From assembly GCF_020329485.1 (NCBI RefSeq), contig NZ_JAGKJI010000052.1:1-47472 (forward strand): a stretch of DNA of 47,472 nt. Direction: 5' to 3'. Numbering within the stretch: the first letter of the stretch is position 1; every line of letters begins with the position of its first letter. Origin of the DNA: Bradyrhizobium cenepequi. Lineage in GTDB: Bacteria; Pseudomonadota; Alphaproteobacteria; Rhizobiales; Xanthobacteraceae. Under the pieces are notes generated by a model that had not been told where the DNA came from, ran no database searches, and was given only the letters and a program-made list of their open reading frames with translations. The translations under genes and the position numbers were made by a program. Of the stretch, positions 8,411-16,627 are shown piece by piece.

Positions 8411-8443
8411 AAAAGAATGGCCCCGAAGCAAGGGCCATTCTTT
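8411..8443 (-). terminator. Rho-independent terminator after the 45-residue protein gene
   Basis: On the minus strand a 12-base-pair stem (AAAGAATGGCCC / GGGCCATTCTTT, eight-base loop) is followed by a T run. It lies 70 bases beyond the stop at 8513, supporting that the short gene is a separate transcript. Confidence 0.75.
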
Positions 8444-8512
8444 CGAAAGCATCAATTCTCGTCAGCGCCACTTCGGGGGCATTCGCGCCGGAATCGCAGT
8501 AGTTGCAAGGCC

Positions 8513-8650
8513 TTAGAGGCCAAAACGCGGCAGGTCGCCGTTGCGGATGGAGATCTCGGCGCTCTTCATCAGCAGCCGATCGATCGTGGCCAGCAAACGT
8601 CCCCACAGCGAGGTCGGGGCCGAAATGGCGATTGAGGCGGTCTTGGACAT
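8513..8650 (-). CDS. Small protein of 45 residues within the oxalate regulon
   Basis: Starting at the ATG whose complement occupies 8648-8650, the minus strand encodes 45 residues beginning MSKTASIAISAPTSLWGRLL and ending RNGDLPRFGL. AAGGGGAC is present five to six bases before the start. The middle (LLATIDRLLMKSAEISI) can form an amphipathic helix; there is no signal peptide and no clear membrane segment. Its own operator-like site lies 59 bases upstream (8710-8726) and a strong terminator follows, so it looks like a monocistronic gene. I do not recognise a function. The C-terminal tail faintly recalls the short DUF1127 proteins, but the Arg-rich motif of that family is missing. It may modulate an enzyme or transporter of the block (speculation). 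Confidence 0.7.
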   Translation of the reverse strand: MSKTASIAISAPTSLWGRLLATIDRLLMKSAEISIRNGDLPRFGL

Positions 8651-8709
8651 CAATGTCCCCTTCTTTGAAGTTGCAGCGGAATTCCGCTTCGTTATCCTGG
8701 GAACTATCT

Positions 8710-8726
8710 ATGTATACCAGATGCCA
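8710..8726. promoter_or_regulatory. Putative GntR operator upstream of the 45-residue protein gene
   Basis: ATGTATACCAGATGCCA keeps the right arm ATGCCA and the N5 geometry but has two mismatches in the left arm. Its inner bases closely resemble those of the site at 12955-12971. It ends 59 bases before the short gene's ATG, matching the spacing at gntR and oxlT copy 2. It is the weakest member of the set. Confidence 0.45.
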
Positions 8727-8805
8727 GAAACAATGCATTTGTTTGCATAGCAGCATCCGCTTACTGCAATGCAGCAAAGATCGATTATTTGGCATTCGAA
8801 ATAGC

Positions 8806-8835
8806 AAAAAGGCCGCCGGGATCCGGCGGCCTTTT
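8806..8835 (-). terminator. Rho-independent terminator after frc
   Basis: A stem of AAAAGGCCGCCGG pairing with CCGGCGGCCTTTT around a three-base loop lies 21 bases beyond the frc stop. On the minus strand it ends in a T run, so it should terminate the gntR-oxc-frc transcript. Confidence 0.85.
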
Positions 8836-8856
8836 GCTTCCAGGTTGGTGGCCTGC

Positions 8857-10134
8857 TTACTCGGCCGCCTGTTTCTGCGGCGGGTCGAGCGCGCCGGAAT
8901 CGTGGATCTCGGCGACCTGGTGATCGCTGAAGCCGAGCACCTGGCGCAGCACCTCGTCGGTGTGCTCGCCGAGCAGCGGCGAGCGAAGCACCTCGCTCGG
9001 GCTGTCGGACAGCTTGATCGGATTGCCGACCGACAGATACTTGCCGCGGGTGGGGTGATCGACCTCGACCACGGTGCCGGTCGCGCGCAGCGACTGGTCC
9101 TCGGCGAGTTCCTTCATCGACAGGATCGGGCCGCAGGGGATGTCGTATTGGTTGAGGATCTCCATCGCCTCGAACTTGGTCTTGGTCGTAGTCCACTGCT
9201 CGATGCGCGCGAAGATCTCGTTCAGCCGCGGCAACCGCGCCGCCGGCTTGGCGTAGTCGGGATGCGTCTTCCAGCCGGGCTCGCCGATGACGTCGCAGAT
9301 CTTCTCCCAGACCGGCGCTTGCGTGATGAAGTAGATGTAGGCGTTGGGATCGGTCTCCCAGCCTTTGCACTTCACGATGCGCCCTGGCTGGCCGCCGCCG
9401 GAATCATTGCCGGCGCGCGGCACGGCGTCGCCGAACGGAATGCCTTCGCCGAACTGGCTGTATTCCTTGAGCGGGCCATGCGCGAGGCGCTGCTGGTCGC
9501 GCAGCTTGACGCGGCAGAGATTGAGCACGCCGTCCTGCATCGCAGCCGTCACCCGCTGGCCCTTGCCGGTCATGGTGCGCTGGAAGAGGGCTGTAACGAT
9601 GCCGAGCGCGAGATGCAACCCGGTGCCGCTGTCGCCGATCTGTGCGCCGGTGACGAGCGGCACGTCGTCGCGGAAGCCGGTAGTGGAGGCCGCGCCGCCC
9701 GTGCACTGCGCGACGTTCTCATAGACCTTGCAGTCCTCATACGGACCCGGGCCAAAGCCCTTGATCGACGCCACGATCATCTGCGGGTTGATCTGCTGGA
9801 TCTTCTCCCAGGGGAAACCCATGCGGTCGAGCACGCCGGGGCCGAAATTCTCCACCAGCACGTCGCACTTCTTGATCAGCGCGGTCAGGACTTCCTTGCC
9901 CTTCGGGTTCTTGGCGTCGAGCGTGATCGAGCGCTTGTTGTGGTTGAGCATGGTGAAATAGAGGCTGTCCACGTTCGGGACGTCCTGCAATTGGCCGCGC
10001 GTGATGTCGCCGACGCCGGGACGCTCGACCTTAATCACGTCGGCGCCGAACCAGGCCAGGAGCTGGGTGCAGGTCGGCCCCGACTGGACATGGGTGAAAT
10101 CGAGAATGCGAACGCCCGTAAGCGCCTTAGTCAT
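8857..10134 (-). CDS. frc: Formyl-CoA:oxalate CoA-transferase
   Basis: A 425-residue class III CoA-transferase. The start MTKALTGVRILDFTHVQSGP, the stretch WFGADVIKVERPGVGDITRG and NHNKRSITLDAKNPKGKEVL are typical of Frc, and the catalytic Asp that forms the acyl-CoA anhydride is D168 in AQIGDSGTG. The enzyme moves CoA from formyl-CoA to oxalate, giving oxalyl-CoA for Oxc and releasing formate in the cytoplasm. Length is that of Oxalobacter Frc. It is last in an apparent gntR-oxc-frc operon: same strand, with a short palindromic repeat in the 158-base gap after oxc and a terminator downstream. Confidence 0.95.
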   Translation of the reverse strand: MTKALTGVRILDFTHVQSGPTCTQLLAWFGADVIKVERPGVGDITRGQLQDVPNVDSLYFTMLNHNKRSITLDAKNPKGKEVLTALIKKCDVLVENFGPGVLDRMGFPWEKIQQINPQMIVASIKGFGPGPYEDCKVYENVAQCTGGAASTTGFRDDVPLVTGAQIGDSGTGLHLALGIVTALFQRTMTGKGQRVTAAMQDGVLNLCRVKLRDQQRLAHGPLKEYSQFGEGIPFGDAVPRAGNDSGGGQPGRIVKCKGWETDPNAYIYFITQAPVWEKICDVIGEPGWKTHPDYAKPAARLPRLNEIFARIEQWTTTKTKFEAMEILNQYDIPCGPILSMKELAEDQSLRATGTVVEVDHPTRGKYLSVGNPIKLSDSPSEVLRSPLLGEHTDEVLRQVLGFSDHQVAEIHDSGALDPPQKQAAE

Positions 10135-10163
10135 CTGTCCTCTCCTTGTTACTACCTGTTGCT

Positions 10164-10274
10164 GTCATGCCCGCGAAGGCGGGCATCCAGTAATCACCGT
10201 CGATTTAGTCGGGCTCAGTGTTCGCCTCACGTCGTTCAGCGGTTACTGGATTCTCCGCATGCGCGGGGAATGAC
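10164..10274. repeat. Palindromic intergenic repeat between oxc and frc
   Basis: Two related halves face each other: the left reads GTCATGCCCGCGAAGGCGGG then CATCCAGTAA, and the right reads TTACTGGATT then a CCGC-rich hairpin ending GGGGAATGA. The ends therefore form an imperfect inverted repeat of about 35 bases, and each half also folds on itself. This is the look of the small dispersed palindromic elements common in Bradyrhizobium. It may shape the oxc/frc transcript. Confidence 0.7.
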
Positions 10275-10292
10275 GCCGACAGGTTGGATCGT

Positions 10293-12023
10293 TCACTTCT
10301 TCTTCAGAACGCTCTGCGGATTGAGATTGCCGATGCGGCCGCTCTCCGAGCCCGCCGCTGGATCGATCACCGCGTTGATCAGCGTCGGCTTGCCGGAATC
10401 CATCGCCGCGTTGACGGCACGCTTCAATTCATCCGGCGAGGTCGCGTTGACGCCGACGCCGCCGAACGCCTCGATCATCTTGTCGTAGCGCGCGCCCTTC
10501 ACGAACACCGTGGTCGCGGGATCGGCGCCCGCCGAATTGACGTCGGTGCCGCGATAGATGCCGTCATTGTTGAAGACGACGACGCAGATCGGCAGGCCGT
10601 AGCGGCAGATGGTCTCGATCTCCATGCCCGAAAAACCAAAGGCGCTGTCGCCCTCGACCGCGAGCACCGGCTTGCCGGTCTCGATGGCGGCCGCGATCGC
10701 GTAGCCCATGCCGATGCCCATCACGCCCCAGGTGCCGACATCGAGCCGCTTGCGCGGCTGGTACATGTCGATCACGCCACGGGCGAGGTCGAGCGTGTTG
10801 GCGCCTTCGTTGACGAGGATGGCGTCAGGCCGCTCCTTGATGACGGTGCGGAGCACGCCGAGCGCGCCGTGATAGTCCATCGGCGAGGCGTTGCTCATCA
10901 GCTTCGGCGCCATCTTGGCGACGTTCTCGTCGCGCTTGGCGTTGACCTTGGTGGTCCAGTCGGCGGGCGGCGCCGGCCAGTTGCCGCCCATGCCCTCGAG
11001 CAGCGCTGACACGCAGGAGCCGACATCGCCGACCAGGGGAGCTGCGATCTCGACGTTGGAGTCCATCTCCTTCGGCTCGATATCGACCTGGATGAATTTC
11101 TTCGGCGCATCGCCCCAGGTCTTGCCCTTGCCATGCGACAGCAGCCAGTTGAGGCGGGCGCCGATCAGCATCACCACGTCGGCGTCCTTCAGCACGGTCG
11201 AGCGCGCAGCACCGGCGGATTGCGGATGCGTGTCGGGCAGCAGGCCCTTGGCCATGCTCATCTGCAAAAACGGCGCGCCGCTCTTCTCGACGAAGCTGCG
11301 GATCGCCTCATCGGCCCGTGCGTAGGCTGCGCCCTTGCCAAGGATAATGAGCGGACGCTTCGCGCCCTTGAGCACGTCGAGCGCGCGCTTGACCGCCGAC
11401 GGGGCAGGGATCTGCGCCGGCGCAGCATCGATCACCTTGACCAGCGAGTTCTGACCGGCTTCGGCGTTCATCACCTGCGAGAACAGTTTTGCCGGCAGGT
11501 CGAGATAGACGCCGCCCGGACGGCCGGACACCGCAGCGCGGATCGCACGGGCAAAACCGATGCCGATATCCTGGGCGTGCAGCACGCGGAACGCCGCCTT
11601 GCAGAGCGGCCTGGCGATGGCGAGCTGGTCCATCTCCTCGTAGTCGCCCTGCTGCAGGTCGACGATCTCTCGCTCCGAGGAACCAGAGACCAGGATCATC
11701 GGGAAGCAGTTGGTGGTGGCGTGCGCGAGCGCGGTGAGGCCGTTGAGGAAGCCGGGCGCCGACACCGTCAGGCAGACGCCGGGCTTCTTGGTCAGGAAGC
11801 CCGCGATCGCCGCCGCGTAGCCTGCGTTCTGCTCATGGCGGAACGACAACACGCGAATGCCCGCCGCCTGCGCCATGCGGCCGAGATCCGTGATCGGAAT
11901 GCCCGGCACGCCGTAGATGGTGTCGATGCCGTTCAGCTTCAGCGCGTCGATGACAAGATGAAAGCCGTCCGTCAGCTCTTGTTCCGTGCCCGGTGCTTCG
12001 GTCTTGGCGGCGGTATTTAGCAT
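10293..12023 (-). CDS. oxc: Oxalyl-CoA decarboxylase (thiamine-diphosphate enzyme)
   Basis: A 576-residue three-domain ThDP enzyme of the Oxc family. The N-terminal part has GIDTIYGVPGIPITDLGRMAQAAGIRVLSFRHEQNAGYAAAIAGF, where the Glu of RHEQNAGYAA is the cofactor-activating residue. The C-terminal part carries the ThDP/Mg motif starting EGDSAFGFSGMEIETICRYG and ending in FNNDGIY. It converts oxalyl-CoA to formyl-CoA and CO2; Frc then recycles the CoA. A middle Rossmann-like domain would hold the regulatory ADP known from Oxalobacter Oxc. It lies 60 bases after gntR and 158 before frc, all on one strand. Confidence 0.95.
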   Translation of the reverse strand: MLNTAAKTEAPGTEQELTDGFHLVIDALKLNGIDTIYGVPGIPITDLGRMAQAAGIRVLSFRHEQNAGYAAAIAGFLTKKPGVCLTVSAPGFLNGLTALAHATTNCFPMILVSGSSEREIVDLQQGDYEEMDQLAIARPLCKAAFRVLHAQDIGIGFARAIRAAVSGRPGGVYLDLPAKLFSQVMNAEAGQNSLVKVIDAAPAQIPAPSAVKRALDVLKGAKRPLIILGKGAAYARADEAIRSFVEKSGAPFLQMSMAKGLLPDTHPQSAGAARSTVLKDADVVMLIGARLNWLLSHGKGKTWGDAPKKFIQVDIEPKEMDSNVEIAAPLVGDVGSCVSALLEGMGGNWPAPPADWTTKVNAKRDENVAKMAPKLMSNASPMDYHGALGVLRTVIKERPDAILVNEGANTLDLARGVIDMYQPRKRLDVGTWGVMGIGMGYAIAAAIETGKPVLAVEGDSAFGFSGMEIETICRYGLPICVVVFNNDGIYRGTDVNSAGADPATTVFVKGARYDKMIEAFGGVGVNATSPDELKRAVNAAMDSGKPTLINAVIDPAAGSESGRIGNLNPQSVLKKK

Positions 12024-12083
12024 GGGCCTGGTCTCCCTGTGGCTTCGTGGTTCGGACGAGTTCGTCGTCTTCTGAGTGACGCG

Positions 12084-12815
12084 TTAAGTGAAAAGTTCCT
12101 GGCCGTGCGCTTCGACGTAAGCGGCAAGGCCAAGCGTGTGGTCGCGCGCGCGCTTTTCCGCAAGCTCGGTGTCGCGCGCCTCCAGCGCCTCGATGATGCC
12201 GAGATGCTCGGGTAGCGAAGTTGCGGTACGATCCTTCCGCCCGATTGTGAGCTGCCGGTAACCGCGCACATGCAAGAGGATGTCGTTGGTCATATCGACC
12301 AGGACCTGATTCTCGGACAGCGAGATCAGCGCCTGATGGAAGGCGATATTGGCCTTGGAATATTCCTCGATGTGATCTTCCGGCCGGCGGTCGGCGCCAA
12401 AATCCTTGAAGAAGTCGCGCAGCGCCGTGATGTCCTTCTTGCGCGCGGTGGTCGTGATCAATCGCGCGGCCATGCTCTCGAGCGCCGCCCAGGCGCGGAT
12501 CATGTCGACGATCTCGGTCTTGGTGCGGCGGACCACGACGATGCCGCGGCGCGGCACGGTTTTCACGAAACCGTCCTGCTCGAGCATTGCGATCGCTTCG
12601 CGGATCGGGGTGCGGCTGACGCCGAGGCGCTCGGACAGTGCACGCTCGTCGAGCATCACCGGCTCGGGCGTCGCATAGATGTCCATCTTGAGAATGGCTT
12701 CCTTCAAGGCTTCATAAGCCTTGTTTTTGAAGCTCGTCTCTGGCGCGATCCGGACGATCGCAATATCTGCCTCAGCCATAGTAGGCGATGCCTTGGTTTC
12801 CTTCGATGCTGGCAC
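12084..12815 (-). CDS. GntR-family regulator with FCD domain, probable regulator of oxalate genes
   Basis: The GTG at 12815 is preceded by GGAGGAGA and gives 243 residues; an internal ATG at 12779 is an alternative. Residues ~30-100 are a GntR winged helix (YEALKEAILKM, ERALSERLGVSRTPIREAIAMLEQDGFVKTVPRRGIVVV), followed by an all-helical FCD ligand domain containing the metal/ligand positions E-x-H pattern around NIAFHQALI and LPEHLGIIEAL, plus ARDHTLGLAAYVEAH. FCD regulators usually bind short carboxylates and dissociate from palindromes near TGGTnnnACCA. Its gene is divergent from the acyl-CoA synthetase, and two matching palindromes lie in the shared gap, pointing to self-regulation. Downstream oxc and frc probably share its transcript. 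Confidence 0.9.
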   Translation of the reverse strand: MPASKETKASPTMAEADIAIVRIAPETSFKNKAYEALKEAILKMDIYATPEPVMLDERALSERLGVSRTPIREAIAMLEQDGFVKTVPRRGIVVVRRTKTEIVDMIRAWAALESMAARLITTTARKKDITALRDFFKDFGADRRPEDHIEEYSKANIAFHQALISLSENQVLVDMTNDILLHVRGYRQLTIGRKDRTATSLPEHLGIIEALEARDTELAEKRARDHTLGLAAYVEAHGQELFT

Positions 12816-12873
12816 GACTCGTCTCCTCCGTTTGGAAGACGCCTTCTTAGCAGAAGAAATGCCGTCAGGTTTT

Positions 12874-12890
12874 TGGCATGCCAAATACCA
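12874..12890. promoter_or_regulatory. Putative GntR operator upstream of gntR-oxc-frc
   Basis: TGGCATGCCAAATACCA matches TGGYAT-N5-ATRCCA at all arm positions. It overlaps a second, perfect 14-base palindrome TTTGGCATGCCAAA (12872-12885). It ends 58 bases before the GTG start of the regulator. Confidence 0.65.
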
Positions 12891-12954
12891 GAATGTCAAG
12901 TTGCCCTTGTTTTCTGCATTCGGCAAGAGAAGACCGGCTTGACTTTTTGGCTTC

Positions 12955-12971
12955 TGGCATACCAAATGCCA
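12955..12971. promoter_or_regulatory. Putative GntR operator upstream of the acyl-CoA synthetase
   Basis: TGGCATACCAAATGCCA has perfectly complementary six-base arms around a five-base centre. It ends only 25 bases before the synthetase ATG, a position suited to repression of that promoter. The distance between the two sites in this divergent region is 81 bases start to start. Confidence 0.7.
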
Positions 12972-12996
12972 TAAAATTTGTCCCAGGAGGAAGCCC

Positions 12997-15126
12997 ATGT
13001 CAAATTCAAAAGATGCAGTCCGCAAAGTTCTCGACGCGGTCAAAGCGGACAAGCGCACGAGCCTGACGGCGCCGGAGGGCAAATTGGTCTGCGACGCCTA
13101 CGGGATCCCGGTCCCGAAGGAGGACGTCGCCAAGTCGGCGGCCGAGGCGGCGCGGATCGCGTCCGGCATGGGTTTCCCGGTGGTGATGAAAATCGTCTCG
13201 CCGGACATCCTCCACAAGACCGAGGCCGGCGGCGTCGTGGTCGGCGTCAAAACCGCGGCCGACGCCGAGAAGACCTTTGAGACGATTGTCGCCAACGCCA
13301 AGAAGTACAAGGGCGACGCCAAGATCGAGGGCGTGCAGGTCCAGCAGATGCTGGGCGGCGGCACCGAGGTGATCATCGGCTCGATCACCGACGGATCGTT
13401 CGGCAAGCTGGTCGCCTTCGGCCTCGGCGGTGTGCTGGTCGAAGTCCTGAAGGACATCACCTTCCGCCTCGCTCCGGCGACCAAAGAAGACGCGCTGTCG
13501 ATGCTCGACGGCATCCAGGCGCATGAGATGCTGAAGGGCGTGCGCGGCGGCGACCCCGTTAGTCGCGAGGCGCTCGCCGATGTCATCGTCAAGGTCTCCC
13601 GGCTCGTCAGCGATTTCCCTGAAATCGTCGAACTCGACCTCAACCCCGTCTTCGCCACCAAGAACGACGCGATCGCCGCCGACGTGCGCATCGTCGTCAA
13701 TTTCGCCTACAAGCCGCGCCCGGCGCCGCGCCCGACTGAGGAAATCGTCGCCGCGATGAACCGCATCATGCAGCCGAAGGCGGTGGCCGTGATCGGTGCC
13801 TCCGCCGAAGACGGCAAGATCGGCAACTCCGTGATGAAGAACCTCATCAACGGTGGCTACAAGGGCGAGATCTATCCGATCCACCCGAAGGCACCTGAGA
13901 TCCTCGGCTACAAGGCCTACAAGAGCGTCAAGGATGTGCCCGGTGTGATCGACGTCGCTGTTTTCGCGATCCCTGCGAAATTCGTCGCCGCAGCGCTTGC
14001 CGAATGCGGCGAGAAGAAGATTCCAGGCGCCGTGCTAATCCCGTCCGGCTTTGCCGAAGCTGGTGCGCCGGAGCTGCAGGCCGAGATCGTCGAGGTCGGC
14101 AGGAAATACGACATCCGCCTGATGGGGCCGAACATCTACGGCTTCTATTACACGCCCGCCAATCTGTGCGCGACGTTCTGCACCGCCTACGACGTCAAGG
14201 GCCACGCGGCGCTGTCGTCGCAATCGGGCGGCATCGGCATGGCGATCATCGGCTTCTCGCGCTCGGCGAAGATGGGCGTCTCCGCGATCGTCGGCCTCGG
14301 CAACAAGTCCGATATCGACGAGGACGACCTGCTCGCCTTCTTCGAGCAGGACCCGAACACCAACCTGATCGCGCAGCACTGTGAGGATTTGAAGGATGGC
14401 CGCGCCTTCGCTGAGGCCGCCAAGCGGGTCTCGAAGAAGAAGCCGGTGATCGTGCTGAAGGCAGGCCGCACCTCGGCAGGCGCGAAGGCGGCAAGCTCGC
14501 ACACCGGCGCGCTCGCCGGCAACGACAAGATCTATGAGGATGTGTTCAAGCAGTCCGGCGTGATCCGCGCCCGCAGCTTGCGCCAACTGCTCGAATTCGC
14601 CCGCGGCGTGCCGGTGCTGCCGACGCCGAAGGGGGAGAATATCCTCATCATCACCGGCGCCGGCGGCTCGGGCGTGCTGCTCTCCGACTCCGTGGTCGAC
14701 AACGGCCTTTCGCTGATGCAGATGCCGCCGGACCTGGATGCAGCATTCCGCAAGTTCATCCCGCCGTTCGGCGCCGCCGGCAATCCCGTCGATATCACCG
14801 GTGGCGAGCCGCCGATCACCTATGTCAACACGGTGAAACTCGGCCTGTCGGATGACCGCATCCACGCGCTGATCCTCGGCTACTGGCACACCATCGTGAC
14901 GCCGCCGATGGTGTTCGCGCGCAACATGGTTGAAGTGAAGAAGGAGATGGAGGCCAAGGGCTTCGTGAAGCCGATGGTGGCCTCGCTGGCCGGCGACGTC
15001 GAGGTCGAGGAGGCCGCCGAGTATCTCTATCAGAACGGCATCCCGGCCTATGCCTATTCGACCGAACTGCCGGTCGAGGTGCTGGGCGCCAAGTACAAAT
15101 GGGCGCGCGGCGCGGGCCTGCTGTAA
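12997..15126 (+). CDS. NDP-forming acyl-CoA synthetase, beta-alpha domain order
   Basis: A 709-residue protein (CCAGGAGG ten bases before the ATG). Residues 1-~240 are an ATP-grasp domain (GFPVVMKIVSPDILHKTEAGGV, ELDLNPVF); residues ~255-700 are a CoA-binding plus ligase region (MQPKAVAVIGASAEDGKIGNSV, MGPNIYGF, ALSSQSGGIG, and ASSHTGALAGNDKIYEDVF with the phospho-His region). Such enzymes interconvert an acid, CoA and NTP with acyl-CoA, NDP and phosphate through a phospho-His. The operator and neighbourhood suggest the acid is oxalate, formate or another acid of the oxalate route, so it may provide a CoA-thioester to prime Frc. Family-wide substrates are mostly acetate-like, so this is inference. 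Confidence 0.85.
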   Translation: MSNSKDAVRKVLDAVKADKRTSLTAPEGKLVCDAYGIPVPKEDVAKSAAEAARIASGMGFPVVMKIVSPDILHKTEAGGVVVGVKTAADAEKTFETIVANAKKYKGDAKIEGVQVQQMLGGGTEVIIGSITDGSFGKLVAFGLGGVLVEVLKDITFRLAPATKEDALSMLDGIQAHEMLKGVRGGDPVSREALADVIVKVSRLVSDFPEIVELDLNPVFATKNDAIAADVRIVVNFAYKPRPAPRPTEEIVAAMNRIMQPKAVAVIGASAEDGKIGNSVMKNLINGGYKGEIYPIHPKAPEILGYKAYKSVKDVPGVIDVAVFAIPAKFVAAALAECGEKKIPGAVLIPSGFAEAGAPELQAEIVEVGRKYDIRLMGPNIYGFYYTPANLCATFCTAYDVKGHAALSSQSGGIGMAIIGFSRSAKMGVSAIVGLGNKSDIDEDDLLAFFEQDPNTNLIAQHCEDLKDGRAFAEAAKRVSKKKPVIVLKAGRTSAGAKAASSHTGALAGNDKIYEDVFKQSGVIRARSLRQLLEFARGVPVLPTPKGENILIITGAGGSGVLLSDSVVDNGLSLMQMPPDLDAAFRKFIPPFGAAGNPVDITGGEPPITYVNTVKLGLSDDRIHALILGYWHTIVTPPMVFARNMVEVKKEMEAKGFVKPMVASLAGDVEVEEAAEYLYQNGIPAYAYSTELPVEVLGAKYKWARGAGLL

Positions 15127-15178
15127 CGAACGCAAAATACGCCGCTTCGGAGCGATCCGGAGCGGCATTCCCGGTCTG

Positions 15179-15252
15179 GAGCATGATCCGGAAAAGTGGA
15201 AACCGGTTTTCCCTCGCGACAAACGCAAAGCGTTTGCGCGGAGATCATGCTC
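15179..15252. repeat. Short palindromic repeat (GAGCATGATC ends)
   Basis: The element begins GAGCATGATC and ends GATCATGCTC, with two inner hairpins: GGAAAAGTGG/AAACCGGTTTTCC and ACGCAAAGCGTTTGCG. This layout is a common dispersed intergenic repeat of Bradyrhizobium and related genera (recognised from general knowledge, not searched). It follows the acyl-CoA synthetase stop by about 50 bases and may end its transcript. Confidence 0.7.
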
Positions 15253-15280
15253 AAACAAAGAGATGAGATCATGATCCGGC

Positions 15281-15394
15281 ATGACCAGCCGCCTGACCGA
15301 TGATCGCCTGGCCGCGCTCGGCCAGACCGTGCGCGAAGTGGCGCCCGAACTGACAGTTGCGCTCGGCGGCGTGATGCCGGCGAAACCGGCCTGA
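15281..15394 (+). CDS. Possible mini-ORF of 37 residues
   Basis: An ATG at 15281 opens 37 codons reading MTSRLTDDRLAALGQTVREV and ending VMPAKPA. Codon use is typical of the surroundings, but no ribosome site is evident (the bases before are the end of a repeat). It could be the C-terminal relic of a larger gene whose front was replaced by the repeat. Unrecognised; low confidence. Confidence 0.2.
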   Translation: MTSRLTDDRLAALGQTVREVAPELTVALGGVMPAKPA

Positions 15395-15397
15395 ATG

Positions 15398-16627
15398 TCA
15401 GAGACCGACCGGCGGGACTATCAAAGTGGCCTTGATGACGAAGGCGTACAGGACGAAGGTTGCGATCGAAGCGAGTGCTAGCGCGATCCCGCCTGCAAAC
15501 GAGAGGCGCTCGAGCTCGATGGTTTGGTTGCTGCGGAGATAGCGCTGCAGTGCAAACAGAAGAAATGGAATTCCGATCAGGAATGATTGCAGGTAGATGG
15601 CCAGGCCGAGGCCAGTCAGCACTCCGATCCAGCCTGCGATCAGCGCGGACGTTCGGCTCACCGAGCCGATGAGTGCGTTGAGAATCAGTCCGCCATCGAG
15701 CGGATAGATCGGCAACAAATTGGCGGCGTTGACGATGGCAAACACCTCCACGGCTTGCCGCAGGTGCATTTCATCAGTCGCCCGAAACATGGCGAGGAGA
15801 ACGAGTGTCGGAATGAGGCTCAGACCTGGTCCCAGCAGCGCGATGAAGCCGAGCCGGCCCTCGGTCTGGTAGGCCGTCTTGGGGACGGCGGCACCGCCGA
15901 AGAAGGGGATGAGGTAGATGCCACGGACGCCGACGCCGACCATAAGCATCGCCGCGACGTGTCCGGCTTCGTGCAGCACGATCACGATCGCAAGGAGTAT
16001 CCCCAACTGCCAGCCAAACAGGTACCAGAAGCTCGCGAGTGCCGCGACCGACAGGACCAATCCGTGATTGGCGAGAGCGACGAGGCGGCTATGGGTGCCT
16101 GCTTCCTTTTCGCATTGCTGCCTGATCAGGTTTGCAATTCGGCGCAGGCCGATCGGATAGACGATGCGGTCGCGAAAGGTACGCACGGTCAATTCGCTGA
16201 ACATGGTCAGCGTCGTGCCAGCCGTTGTTGCGTCGATCATGTAGCCCGATTCGATATTGCGGCCGTCCTCGGGTGGGATCGACAGTTCGTGGGCGACCGA
16301 CTGCGCACGGATTATCCCCTTCACCTCGTCGCGCTCAAGCTCGCGCGCAACGTCCTGCGCCCGGGGTTGGCCGCCGACAGCGATACGTGTGAGCCAAAGC
16401 TCGGGATTGTCAGGCACAGGCTCGTGCGAAATTTCCATCCGCGGCGGGCCGTCCAACACCGCGTGGTCGGCGGCGCAGAACCGCCATACGGCATCGCGCG
16501 GAGCGTTGATCGAAACCGTGAACTCGAAACGTAACCGATGGCGTGCCCTCAGCGCGTCTATGATACCCTGCAAGGCATAGAAGGCGACGCGCAGCAACTC
16601 GATTGGCAATGTCATCAGTGCGAGCAT
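15398..16627 (-). CDS. M50-family site-2 zinc metalloprotease with N-terminal SRPBCC-like domain
   Basis: The start at 16627 (GGAAGG seven bases upstream) gives 409 residues; a longer frame to 16735 lacks support. After a short helix, residues ~30-160 look like a START/SRPBCC-type domain (FEFTVSINAPRDAVWRFCAADHAVLDGPPRMEIS). The rest is membrane-embedded: the zinc motif HEAGH at 219-223 and the second motif NLLPIYPLDGG near residue 311 supply the His, Glu, His and Asp of site-2 proteases. Such enzymes cut transmembrane segments within the bilayer. No anti-sigma factor or sigma factor is adjacent, and no PDZ domain is visible. The substrate is unknown; the soluble domain could recognise a lipid or protein ligand. 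Confidence 0.8.
   Translation of the reverse strand: MLALMTLPIELLRVAFYALQGIIDALRARHRLRFEFTVSINAPRDAVWRFCAADHAVLDGPPRMEISHEPVPDNPELWLTRIAVGGQPRAQDVARELERDEVKGIIRAQSVAHELSIPPEDGRNIESGYMIDATTAGTTLTMFSELTVRTFRDRIVYPIGLRRIANLIRQQCEKEAGTHSRLVALANHGLVLSVAALASFWYLFGWQLGILLAIVIVLHEAGHVAAMLMVGVGVRGIYLIPFFGGAAVPKTAYQTEGRLGFIALLGPGLSLIPTLVLLAMFRATDEMHLRQAVEVFAIVNAANLLPIYPLDGGLILNALIGSVSRTSALIAGWIGVLTGLGLAIYLQSFLIGIPFLLFALQRYLRSNQTIELERLSFAGGIALALASIATFVLYAFVIKATLIVPPVGL

Noticed and set aside
8513..8650. Naming the 45-residue protein DUF1127
   Set aside because: The Arg-rich RELxxLxDRxLxDIGLxR-type motif is missing; only the general size and Leu ending are similar.
8503..10488. A 661-codon plus-strand open frame over frc
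   Set aside because: Spans frc on the other strand, the terminator and the repeat; it is a high-GC shadow frame.
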